Origin: Liquidambar formosana
Lineage: Eukaryota > Streptophyta > Magnoliopsida > Saxifragales > Altingiaceae
Length of the DNA: 64,000 nucleotides
Direction of reading: 5' to 3'
NCBI GenBank assembly: GCA_039720395.1
Contig: CM077826.1
Location: 35,678,790 to 35,742,789 of the forward strand
The notes beneath the pieces were generated by a model that was not told the origin of the DNA, searched no databases, and saw only the letters and a program-made list of their open reading frames with translations. Shown in pieces: positions 35,158-45,164 of the stretch. Both the position numbers and the translations under genes were made by a program. Numbering within the stretch: the first letter of the stretch is position 1; every line of letters starts with the position of its first letter.

Positions 35158-38100
35158 GAGAATCCAAAAATTTTGGAATTCTAGCTCGGTTTGGACTCCG
35201 AACTTCAAACGGACACAAATTCTTCATTTTAACTCCGATTTGAGTGATTCAAAAGCCCAAATTTCAAGGATTTAGTGTAGAATAAGCCTAGAACATTCTT
35301 GAACCAAGAATCCCTGACCACGGTCAAGTGGCTGGGTTTTCGTGAGGCGATTACCTGAAAAAAGGTCAATTAAGCATAGAGTAATGTGGTGAACCAATCC
35401 CAAACCTATCAATAAATTAAATTGGCACTTCAATTAGACTCATTTCATCATTCTAAGGTCAATGGAACACTCCGGAACAAATTTGGAAGTCAATTGGAAA
35501 ATATACGAAGTAAAAGACGAAATTGCCCTTCAAGTCGCAAAAGTTCTAATTAGCTATCCAAACCTATCTGGAATTGAACCAAATTTGACACACATATCCA
35601 AAATGACCCTAGAAACTAAATGCAAGTGATGGGACTCAACAAAGAGACAAAAATATGCATGCAGTAATGACCTATTCTCCTAAGGCTTAAAAGGGCAAAA
35701 TTGTCCTTTAAGGCTTAGGGACTCCTACATGCTTCTAAACCTAACCAAATGCTATCATGATCTCATGGGGGTGAAAATGGGGTATCTACAATACCAATTA
35801 AGGAGCGGCACGGCTGCATGGTGAATTGAAGAACACTCGAGATTCGATTCCTCCACAGTAAAAACCGTATCTTGAAACATTGTAACCATGGCTTCCGAAT
35901 CCATCTGTTCTGCCCAGTCCTCACTCTTCTTTTCCCAATAGTCATCATTGATTGCTTCATCATCAACCATTGTAGCAGTAATGGGATACCACTCAGTAAA
36001 GAATATTTCAAACCCCGGAACTCTCGCCTTGGTTGCTTTGTCAATGGATGGTTCGGGGAATCCACAGAATAGAAAATCCTCCCCCTCCTTAACAAAGTAA
36101 CCATTCAAGGTAGGTTGGTATGGTGAGATTCTAATATCTGGCACCCTCCCTTCTGCTTTTGCTTTGACCCTTTCTCTGCTTCTCTACAATATCTCCATAT
36201 GGTCCTTTTTGGAAGGCTCATACCCCAATCCGAAGGTATAGGTGACAATGCGGCTCTGAACGAATACCGGTATGCCTTGCTGACGGCGTCCTAGTCCCAT
36301 GCCTGGGGAGAAACTCATTTTGTTCATTATGTTCCCCACATGTAGGTTGCCATGAGGGCAAAAGTCGAGAGGTATCAACTCTCTCTGTTCTGGCTCTTTC
36401 TCTATGCATTGAACATACTCGAATCCGGACAATGGTACTCCCACGGGCTTGAGCTTGATCTCGCAAATGGGTAACCCCGACGACTTCAAGTCATAATCAC
36501 CTTGGAGTGTGACGATGGCCCCTTCATAAGGGAACTTAACTTTTTGGTGCAATGAAGAGGGTACAGCCCCTGCAGGATGAATCCAAAGTCTCCCCAACAA
36601 GAGATTGAAGTATGACGGGACATCCAGCACTTGGAACTCCACTCTGAATTTTGTAGGCCCCATAATCAGCGGCAAAGTAACTATTCCAATCACCTCTTGG
36701 CGGGTGTTATCATAAGCTCTCACTGTTTGCCCGGATGGCATGAAGTCTGTTGGATCCAACCCCAAGACGGTGGCAGTTCTGAGAGGACACACATTAAGAG
36801 CGGAACCATTATCAATCAGGACTGTTGGAACTCTCTTTCCCATGGTGTCGACAATGATGTACATGGCTTGCGAATGGCTAGGTCCACTTTTAGGTAGGTC
36901 TGCCTCTGAGAACACAATGGTTGAGTTCTTCGAGGTTGGATTCACCAAGTTCACCAAATTTTCCGGAGACGTGTCAACGGGGACTTGTATCTGGTTGAGC
37001 AACTTCAAGATAGTCTGACGGTGCTTGTAAGAGGCCATGAGTAAACCCCATATAGTGATGTTGGCATTAGTCTTTCTCAATTGCCTAAACACTTCGTCCT
37101 CTTCTTCTTGCAGGCCGAGGTGGCGATTACCTTCCAAGTCCCCCAATAGGTTGTCAGATTCTAAGTGCGGAGGCATAAAATGGCGACCCCCTCTAGTTAT
37201 GTGCTCTACCTCATCATCGCTCATCCACATGTCATCAATCTCGCCTACGTCTCCCATGAGGTCATCCCATATGATTGTGTCGATCTCTTCCATTTGGACT
37301 TCCTCTAGTAACTCATCCCAACCTGTGGGGATTATAGGCTCATCAGGGATGGGATCGGGGTAGAGTACGTAGTAATCAAACTTTCCAGACGACTCTCCCA
37401 ACAAACCCACTTTAGGATCCCTTGTCTCGAACCTTTCTTTCAATTGTCGCTGCATGGACTTCTTTGGCAATACCAAAACCTTTTGATCAATAAGGTCTTG
37501 AACTACCTTTTTCAATATAACACAGTCCTCCGTATCATATCCAGGCGCTTGATGGTACAAACAGAATTGGTGAGGAGTCGAAGGCCTCGGCTTTGAATGG
37601 CATGGCAATATGAGCCCTTTATCACAACATTGGTGGAAAACTTGAGTCAAGGTCATGGGAAGCGGCGTGTATTGCCTTATGGGTTGACGGGATTGGGACG
37701 AGCCAAGCTCGATGGCATTTATGTTGTTGAGAGGAGGCACATTGTGAGTGGGGAGGGGATTTCGAGTGACATTTGGGCGATTTTGGGCTAGTGGGTGGTG
37801 AAATGATCTGTTTATCAAGCAAATCGTGGATTTCATGGCGGAGGACAGTAACAATGGTTGGTTAGATGGCCTTTGGCTTGGTGGAACTTGCAATATTCAT
37901 TTTCATTGTAGCTTTTGGGTAACGGGTTTGGTGGAGGCCTTGGGTCGAGGGGGTTTCAGGAGGTCACGGCTTCTCAGCTTTTCAAAGACTCTTTCGAGTG
38001 GCATGTATAGCTCGGTGATTGGCGAGGTGGAGTCATTTAGAGAGAAAGGGCGAGTGGGTTGGTAATGGTATTGACCTCGGCATTGGGTTTTCCTCCAAAG

Positions 38101-38182
38101 TTTGTCCTGTCGAATACCTTTGGATCTCCTCCGTTTTGATTGTTCCATCGGCGATCGCATCTTCAACTTGTGTGCCAGCCCC

Positions 38183-38282
38183 NNNNNNNNNNNNNNNNNN
38201 NNNNNNNNNNNNNNNNNNNNNNNNNNNNNNNNNNNNNNNNNNNNNNNNNNNNNNNNNNNNNNNNNNNNNNNNNNNNNNNNNN
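38183..38282. other. Assembly gap (100 N)
   Basis: Exactly 100 N, the conventional size for an unknown gap. On the left is A gag, ending at GCCAGCCCC; on the right is E integrase, starting GGGGCTATG. The two are unrelated stretches of different elements. The gap hides at least the 5' end of A, the 3' end of E and the outer part of the D LTR. Any open frame crossing it is an artefact. Confidence 0.99.
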
Positions 38283-41066
38283 GGGGCTATGCCGTACTTT
38301 TGCAAGAGCTCATGGGTTTCTTTCTGAAAGTGCTGGCCATTGTCTGAGATAACTTCATGCGGTACCCCATATCGATAGATGATACTGTGCTGTATGAACT
38401 GTGCTACCTTCTTGGAATTCAAGGTCTTGAAGGACGCTGCTTCCACCCACTTAGTGAAGTAGTCGATGGCAACCAGGATGTATTCATGCCCATTTGATGC
38501 CTTTGGCTTGATCTGTCCGATGATATCTATCCCCCACACCGCGAATGGCCAAGGTGACGACATACTCGTTAAAGGCATAGAAGGCAAATGTTGTCCACTG
38601 GCGAACAGTTGGCATTTGTGGCACTTCTTGACATGTGCGTGGCAGTCTCTTTCCATGGTGGACCAATAATAGCCTAACCTCATGATTTTCTTAGCTAACA
38701 TATAGCCATTCATATGCGGAGCCCCTGTCCCTTCATGGATTTCTTTAATCAGATGCTCGGCTTCTTCCTCGGTGACACACAGCAGGTGGATCCCGTCGTA
38801 TGATCTCCGATATAGCTTTCCTCCACAAAGTACATAGTGACTCGCCAACCGCCTTAAGGTTTTTCTATCGATACGAGATGCTCTTTCTAGGTATTCCCTT
38901 TCTTCAATGAACTTCTTTATGTCATGGAACCACGGACGGCCATTATTTACCTCTCCTCCTCGGATTGCACAACAGTACACAGGCTTGTCTCGGCATTCTA
39001 TCACCAACGGCTTCACATTTCCCCCTTCAGGTATCTCCACCATGGATGCTAGGGTCGCCAAGGCATCGGCGAACTGGTTCTTGTTCCTTGAAAGGTAGTT
39101 AAATTCTATCTCTGAGAACTCTTTGGTTAAAGCTTCCAGGTAGGCATGGTAGGGTAGCAGCTTCTCATCTCGAGTTTTCCATTCCCCTTTTATCTGACAA
39201 ATGATTAGCGCCGAGTCCCCGAACACTTCTAATTCTTTGATCCCCAATTCAAGTGCCGCTTCCAGTGCTAGGATACAGGCCTCATACTCAGCAATGTTGT
39301 TGGTAGCTTCGAACCCCAACTTGACTGCCAACGGTGTAAATGCCTCTCCAGGTGAGACCAGCAGGACTCCTATCCCATAACCTTTCTTATTGGCTGCCCC
39401 ATCGAAGTATACTCTCCAAGTTTTTCTACCAATCTCTAGCACGTCTTCATCTGGGAATTGATCGTTGAACGGAGCGGATGATGACACCGGACAGCTGGCT
39501 AGGTAGTCTGCGATGACGCTTCCCTTGATAGACTTCTGATTCACGTACTTGATGTCGAATTCATTGAGGAGAATTGACCATCGAGCAGTTCTGAATGACA
39601 ATACTGGCCTTTCTACCAGGTACTTCAACGGGTCCATGCGACTTATCAAGAACACTTCGAAGGACATCATGTAGTGTCGGAGTTTCTGCGTCGCCCATAC
39701 TAGTGCCACACAAGCCTTTTCAATTGCATTGTACTTCACTTCATAGTCTGTCATTTTCTTGCTTAAGTAATAAATGGCATTTTCCTTTGTAGACCCTTCA
39801 AGATATTGAGCTAACATAGCTCCCGTCGCGGTTTCGGTGACCGTTAAGTATAACAAAAGTGGCGCACCTTGCCGTGGGGGAACTAAGATTGGAGGATTGC
39901 TCAAGTATCTCTTAATGGTCTCAAAGGCCTCTTGGCATTCTTCGTTCCACACTTTTGGCACACCTTTCTTAAGCAATTTGAAGATTGGTTCGCAAACCAT
40001 GGTCAAGTTGGCAATGAATCGGCTTATGTATTGAACTCTTCCCAGAAAACCCCGGATCTGCTTCTCAGTGCTAGGCGGCTCCATCTCCACAATAGCTTTT
40101 ATCTTCCCTGGGTCCACTTCGATACCTCTCTGAGTGATCATAAACCCCAATAGCTTGCCTGTAGTGACGCCGAAAGCACACTTCTGTGGGTTGAGACGGA
40201 GATTGTACTTTTTTGCTCGTTCTAAGAATTTCTCTAGTGCCTTGAAATGCCCTTCCCTATCCACGGACTTCACGATCATATCATCGACGTAAACCTCGAC
40301 TTCCTTATGGATCATATCATGCAATAGGGTCGTAGCTGCTCTTTGGTAAGTAGCCCCAGCGTTTCTTAAGCCAAAAGGCATTACTTTGTAACAGTACGTT
40401 CCCCATTGCGTGATAAAGGTTGTTTTCTCCATGTCTTGAGGTGCCATCTTTATCTGGTTATACCCGGAGAATCCGTCCATGAAGGAGAGGAGTGCATGTC
40501 CCACCGTGCTATCTACCAACACGTCGATATGGGGTAAAGGAAAGTCATCCTTAGGGCTCGCGGCGTTGAGATCTCGGAAGTCGACACACATCCTCACTTT
40601 CCCATCTTTTTTAGGCACAGGCACTATATTCGACAACCACTCGGGGTACTCCACAACTTGGAGGAAACCCGCGTCTAGTTGTTTAGTTACCTCTTCTTTT
40701 ACTTTTAGGGCCCATTCTGGTTTTAATCTTCTGAGTTTCTGCTTTACCGGCTTCTTTAGGGAATTAGTGGGGATATAGTGTTGCACAATATCGGGGTCGA
40801 TGCCAGGCATGTCTTCATAAGACCATGCAAAAGCCATAATGTCGGCTTTCAAGAGAGAGATCATCTTTTCTTTTTCAACGGGGGAGAGGGTTTTCCCAAT
40901 TTTAACTATTCTTGGCAATTCATTCGTCCCTAAGTTGATTAATTCCAATTCATCCATATTAGGTTCGGTGACGCCCCTTTTCCTTTGCTCAACGAGCTCC
41001 AGGGGGACATCGTTCCTAGGATCTATATCCATGCCATAAATATCCATAGAGGAGAGAAAAGAGACA
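38283..41066 (-). CDS. Element E pol (RT, dual RNase H, integrase), truncated by gap
   Basis: Open from the putative splice acceptor (41066; first Met 41047) down to the gap, about 921 codons from the Met, with no stop or frameshift. RT 'VDFRDLNAASPKDDFPLPHID' and YVDD near residue 253. First RNase H degenerate. Archaeal-type RNase H near 548 ('YFDGAANKKGYG', 'TNNIAEYEA'). Integrase HHCC finger, 'WGIDIIGQ' and 'VISDNGQHF'. The catalytic Glu is past the gap. Where B has its frameshift (near 11000) E reads through (LYRRSYDGIHLL). This is the best pol of the window and may be from a recently active copy. Confidence 0.93.
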
Positions 41067-41237
41067 CTGCATATATAGAGAAAGAAAGCACACTTTATTG
41101 ACTAGGAATAATGGGAATGACACACAAAAGAAAGAAGGAAAACAAACAAATCTGTATCAATACTATGACTCCACAAAGTGAGTAAAGTAGATACATCTTA
41201 TTGAATTAGGGAAATATTACTAAACTAAGACACCTAC
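41067..41237 (-). other. Putative gag-pro/RT intron, element E
   Basis: 171 bp. The donor GTAGGT starts on the third base of the last gag codon and contains the gag stop (41234-41236). The acceptor ATATATGCAG follows a pyrimidine-rich run. Two bases left on the gag side plus one on the pol side make a sense codon, and six more sense codons precede the pol Met at 41047. Unspliced RNA gives Gag-protease only; spliced RNA gives the full polyprotein. Splicing is inferred. Confidence 0.72.
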
Positions 41238-44200
41238 AAGCTGCTATCAGGTAGGCCAAGGTCTTCTTCTTCATGGATCTCCGCAATGACACCACATTCA
41301 AGGTACCAATTCAGGAATGGCACGGTAGCATGGCTAATGGATGAACCCTGGAGTTCTTCAATGGTCGAGTCTTCCACGGTGAGGATCATGTCTTGGAACA
41401 TTTCAGTTATAGCCCCCGCATCAAGGTTCTCTGCCCAGTCTTCCTCTTTCAAGCTTCCATATAGATCTTGGATAGAGTGGTACCAACTTGTCAAACTTTG
41501 AGGATTCGGCCCTTCTGTGAAGTATCTATCACCAAAACTTTTATCTGCCACGGCTGGGTCGGAACTTGGATAAAAAGTATATGGGATGTACTGCTTTATA
41601 GAAGAGTAATGGCGTGATGATTCATTCAGCTCTTTCTCAATGCATTGGACATAATCAAACCCAGATAGCGGTATCGCTGCTGATTCAGGTTGTATCTCAC
41701 ATATAGGCACACCTGCGAGTTTCAATTCATAGTCCCCTTGAAGCGTTACTATGGCTCCTTCATATGGAAACTTCACCTTTTGATGGAGTGAAGATGGCAC
41801 AGCCCCAGCGGGATGGATCCAAGGTCGGCCCAACAGCAAGTTGAAACATGACGGCACATCTAACACTTGGAATTCCACCCTAAATTCAGTGGGTCCCATG
41901 ATAAGAGGCAAAGTAACCACCCCTATTACTTCTCGGCGGGTGTTATCATAAGCTCTTACGGTCTGCCCAGATGGCGTGAAATTAGTGGGTCCCAAACCCA
42001 AAACAGTGGCAGTTCGAAGAGGACATACATTCAGTGCGGACCCATTGTCGATAAGAACAGTGGGAACCCTCTTCCCCATAGTGTTAACGGTCACATAGAG
42101 AGCTTGAGAATGGCTCGGCCCGCTTTTAGGTAGGTCTACATCGGTGAACACGATGGTTGAGTTCTTGGGAGTTGGATTCACCAAATGTACCAATCCCTCG
42201 GGGGATGTGTCAACGGGCACTTGTATCTGATTCAACAGTTTCAACACGGTCTGTCTGTGCTTATGCGAGGCCATGAGCAAGCCCCAAATAGTAATGTTGG
42301 CATTGGTCTTCTTCAGCTGCCTAAGCACTTCATCCTCTTCTTCTTGCAAGCTAGGACGCCTCTGCCCTTCCAAATCTTCCAACGGATTTTCAGATTCTAG
42401 GTGGGGAGGCTTGAAATGACGACCCCCTCTGGTTATATGGTCCAACTCATCATCGCTAGCCCATATGTCATGGACTTCCTCGGAGTCATTCATCAAGTCA
42501 TCCCATTCTATCATGTCGATGCTCTCCATCTCTGTCGGCAATTCATCCCAACCTGAAAGGACTATCGGCTCATCTGATATCGGACTTGGGCTTGAGTACA
42601 GCACATTGTAATCATATTTCCCCGACGCTTCACCTAATAGGCCAACCTGAGGATCCCCTGCTTCATATCTTTCTTTCAGCTCTTGTTGGATAGATTTCTT
42701 TGGCAACAACAAAACCTTTTGGTCAATGAGGTCTTGGATGATCTTCTTTAGTATAGAACAAGCCTCGGTGTCATGGCCGGGTGCACGATGGTATTGGCAA
42801 TATTGGTGAGGGGTTGATGGTCTTGGCTTTGGTGGAAGTGGCATGATAAGGCTGTTATTGCGGCAAATGGTGAAGAGACGGGTTAAGGTCATGGGGAGCG
42901 GAGTGTATTGTCTTATGGGATGGCGAGGGCGAGAGGATTCAACCCCAATGGCATTTATGGTGTTAGGTGGGGGTGTGTTGTTGTGTGATGGGAGAGGATT
43001 ACGGGTGACATTTGGACGGGTTGGTGGTGAAATGACTTGCTTGTCAATGAGGTCTTGGACTTGGTGGCGAAGGCGAATACAGCGATTGGTGGCATGGCCT
43101 TTGGATTGGTGGTACTTGCAGTACTCATTCTCATTATAGCTCTTGGCTAAGGGATTTGGTGGAGGTCTTGGGTCGAGTGGCTTCAATAGGTCACGACTTA
43201 TAAGCTTTTCAAGGACTCTTTCGAGTGGCATGAATAGGTCAGTGAATTGGCGAGGTGGGTTGACATCATTGAGAGAAAAGGGTTGGATTGGTTGAGTTAT
43301 GGTGTTGACCTCGGCATTGTTCTTCCCAGTAAAGTTTGTCTTGCGACTCCTCACTTCCTCAGTCTTGATTGTCCCATCATTGATAGCATCTTCAACCTGC
43401 GTGCCAGCCCCAATGAGAGCTTTGAAATTTGGGAAATAGTGGGCAAATAGGTGCTTGTGATACACGGGCAGCAGGTTCTTAACCACTAACTGAATTTGGT
43501 CCTCCTCATTCGGCCTATCCGTCATTCTCGACGCCTTTTGTCTCCACCTTGTAATGTAAGCGGAGAAAGTTTCATGAGCCCCTTGCTTGGTAGTTTCTAG
43601 GTCCCTTCGAGTAACGTCCACCTCTGTGTTATACTTGTAGTGCTCTGAAAACTCATTGCATATGTCTTCCCAAGTCCGGGTTCTATTCTCATCCAAGGAT
43701 AAGAACCATTTCAAAGCAGAAGTGGCCAAGGTTTCATGGAACATTTGAGCTAAAAGCTCGTCAGTAGCCCCTCGAGGGTGCATAGCTCGCACGTACATCT
43801 TCAAATGAGTCTTAGGGCAACCCGTCCCATCGAACTTTTCTAACTCCGGCATCTTGAATTGTAGTGGAATACGAGCAGTTGGAAACAGGGATAGAGTCCG
43901 CACATCGACCATGTCATCAGCCCTGCGAATCCCTTTTATGGTTCTCTCCAAAGCTTCTACCTTGCTAGCTAACACGGAATCACTGCTAGTACCTTTCCCC
44001 TTGGCTTCCCCTTCTAGGTCGGTGACCTCAGGTTTCGAGCTACTTTCCCCCCTTGTCTTGGTGTTCTCATTGGATTGAGGTCCCTCTTCGGTGCCAGCCC
44101 CATGAGGTATACCCGAGGAATGGGCCTTAGAGCCATTTTGTTCAAGATCCGCCATCTTTTGTTGGTTCTCTTGAGCCATTTTCAATGCGGTATCGGATGT

Positions 44201-44287
44201 CTCGGCGGTATGATCAAGCTTGGCCATGATGGCTTTCAGGCAAGCCTCAAGGTCGAAGTGCCCCTCACTAGTTCTTTCGTCGGCCAT
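41234..44287 (-). CDS. Element E Gag-protease polyprotein, intact
   Basis: 1017 residues from the ATG at 44287 (MADERTSEG). The open frame extends 22 codons upstream but begins on GTG. Charged helical N-terminus. Gag core about residues 145-300 ('MPELEKFDGTGCPKTHL', 'ALKWFLSLDENRT', 'HYKYNTEVD', 'RWRQKASRM'). Knuckle CKYHQSKGHATNRC near 390-403 and a second, CQYHRAPGHDTEAC, near 495-510. Acidic linker. Aspartic protease with catalytic Asp in LIDNGSALNV near 746, followed by 'LIMGPTEFRVEFQVLD' and 'LLGRPWIHPAGA'. The C-terminal ~200 residues have no motif I recognise and end LPDSSL. No stops or shifts, unlike copies A and B. It forms the particle and cleaves the polyprotein. Confidence 0.94.
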   Translation of the reverse strand: MADERTSEGHFDLEACLKAIMAKLDHTAETSDTALKMAQENQQKMADLEQNGSKAHSSGIPHGAGTEEGPQSNENTKTRGESSSKPEVTDLEGEAKGKGTSSDSVLASKVEALERTIKGIRRADDMVDVRTLSLFPTARIPLQFKMPELEKFDGTGCPKTHLKMYVRAMHPRGATDELLAQMFHETLATSALKWFLSLDENRTRTWEDICNEFSEHYKYNTEVDVTRRDLETTKQGAHETFSAYITRWRQKASRMTDRPNEEDQIQLVVKNLLPVYHKHLFAHYFPNFKALIGAGTQVEDAINDGTIKTEEVRSRKTNFTGKNNAEVNTITQPIQPFSLNDVNPPRQFTDLFMPLERVLEKLISRDLLKPLDPRPPPNPLAKSYNENEYCKYHQSKGHATNRCIRLRHQVQDLIDKQVISPPTRPNVTRNPLPSHNNTPPPNTINAIGVESSRPRHPIRQYTPLPMTLTRLFTICRNNSLIMPLPPKPRPSTPHQYCQYHRAPGHDTEACSILKKIIQDLIDQKVLLLPKKSIQQELKERYEAGDPQVGLLGEASGKYDYNVLYSSPSPISDEPIVLSGWDELPTEMESIDMIEWDDLMNDSEEVHDIWASDDELDHITRGGRHFKPPHLESENPLEDLEGQRRPSLQEEEDEVLRQLKKTNANITIWGLLMASHKHRQTVLKLLNQIQVPVDTSPEGLVHLVNPTPKNSTIVFTDVDLPKSGPSHSQALYVTVNTMGKRVPTVLIDNGSALNVCPLRTATVLGLGPTNFTPSGQTVRAYDNTRREVIGVVTLPLIMGPTEFRVEFQVLDVPSCFNLLLGRPWIHPAGAVPSSLHQKVKFPYEGAIVTLQGDYELKLAGVPICEIQPESAAIPLSGFDYVQCIEKELNESSRHYSSIKQYIPYTFYPSSDPAVADKSFGDRYFTEGPNPQSLTSWYHSIQDLYGSLKEEDWAENLDAGAITEMFQDMILTVEDSTIEELQGSSISHATVPFLNWYLECGVIAEIHEEEDLGLPDSSL

Positions 44288-45143
44288 GTCTGTCTGATGG
44301 GTGGACTCAACACTCACTAGGCGCCCTTGTGGATTGCGGATCCAAGCCAGCACGTCTATGGATAGAAAAGTTTTAACCTTTAGCCTAAGGATCTGTCCTA
44401 AACCTCCATATTTTCCTTAATGAATTCGGTCTCTACACCATGTTCAATTAATTCATTCCTTTTATCCAATTACCTTTACAGGGGTCATGGATTAAGGGTA
44501 TGTTTTAAAGAATAGGGCATAGAGTCCTTCAATTAGGTTTAATTAATCCCCTAGGACTAGCACATCACAAACATAGCTTTACATCCTATTTCCTTAATTT
44601 ATTCCTCCTAACCCATGGCCTTAACGAAGGCTAGGGTTTAAAGGTCTATATTAAGGGCATAAGATATAAAGCCTCACACCACAAACACGGCATAGCATCA
44701 TTACAAACAATTGTGGGTGCATAAAGGTGAGACCGTAGTGTCCTACAAGTCTGTCTATATGGACTAATGATAAGGGTAGGCTAGGGTCCTTCACTTGCTT
44801 GAGCAATCCTTATACCTAACCACATGTGGCATCAGGAACGCCGCATGGGTCCAGCAGTACGTGATTAACTCATTTAATATACCCAAGGGCAAGCCCAAGG
44901 GTACTAGGCAAGAGAGGTTGATAGCTTTCGCCCCAACACATGGAATCAGGAAAACCAAGGTTGAGACTAGGCCGATCGTTGGCAAGGATACATCGAGGGA
45001 CATCGATCCTAACATGCAAGAGTTTGCGCACACAATGCAATAAATGAAAGCACACAATCAAGCGGATGCAATGTGATTGATTTTAATTAAACATAAGAAA
45101 TTAACCTAGCCCAATTAAACTTTATAGAGTCTAGCCCACAACA
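44288..45143 (-). other. Leader of element E
   Basis: About 850 bp between primer site and gag, near-identical to 26498-27353 of element B. No ORF1 and no gene seen. Confidence 0.75.
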
Positions 45144-45161
45144 TCCCCAGTGGAGTCGCCA
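45144..45161 (-). promoter_or_regulatory. Primer binding site (tRNA-Arg), element E
   Basis: Same 18-nt site and spacing to the LTR as in element B (27354-27371). Confidence 0.85.
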
Positions 45162-45164
45162 AAC

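Larger units (their letters stand above)
32347..35790 (-). repeat. Solo LTR G, Ogre-like, in element A gag
   Basis: 3444 bp from TGTGAACC to ATCTACA, flanked by ATACC on both sides (32342-32346 and 35791-35795). No primer site, gag or pol, so it is a recombination remnant. Its U5 end shares blocks with the LTR of B (GGAGTCGCCACC, GGGAAGGTTCTAGG, CTATAGGCACCCA, GCCTACGTACC), so it belongs to a related Tat-clade family. The TATA box on the minus strand (34872-34879) sets its orientation. It holds three internal tandem repeats, listed separately. Confidence 0.9.
32273..38182 (-). pseudogene. Element A gag-pro, split by solo LTR G and cut by the gap
   Basis: Read from 38182 leftward. Partial Gag core end ('GAGTQVEDAIADGT'), frameshifts around the first knuckle near 37870-37960, then a 569-codon stretch (36184-37893) with the second knuckle (FCLYHQAPGYDTEDC), an acidic linker and protease LIDNGSALNV. 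TAG at 36184-36186, followed in the same frame by 13 codons and the C-terminal part to 35791. The last codons lie on the far side of G, at 32273-32341, ending LPDSSL as in B and E. The N-terminus, leader and 5' LTR are lost in the gap. The C-terminal region between 35791 and 36500 is longer and more diverged than in B. Confidence 0.85.

Noticed and set aside
38033..41047. A 1004-codon open frame that seems to fuse pol with a gag fragment
   Set aside because: It reads through the 100-N gap. The two sides belong to different elements (E pol and A gag), so the fusion is an assembly artefact.
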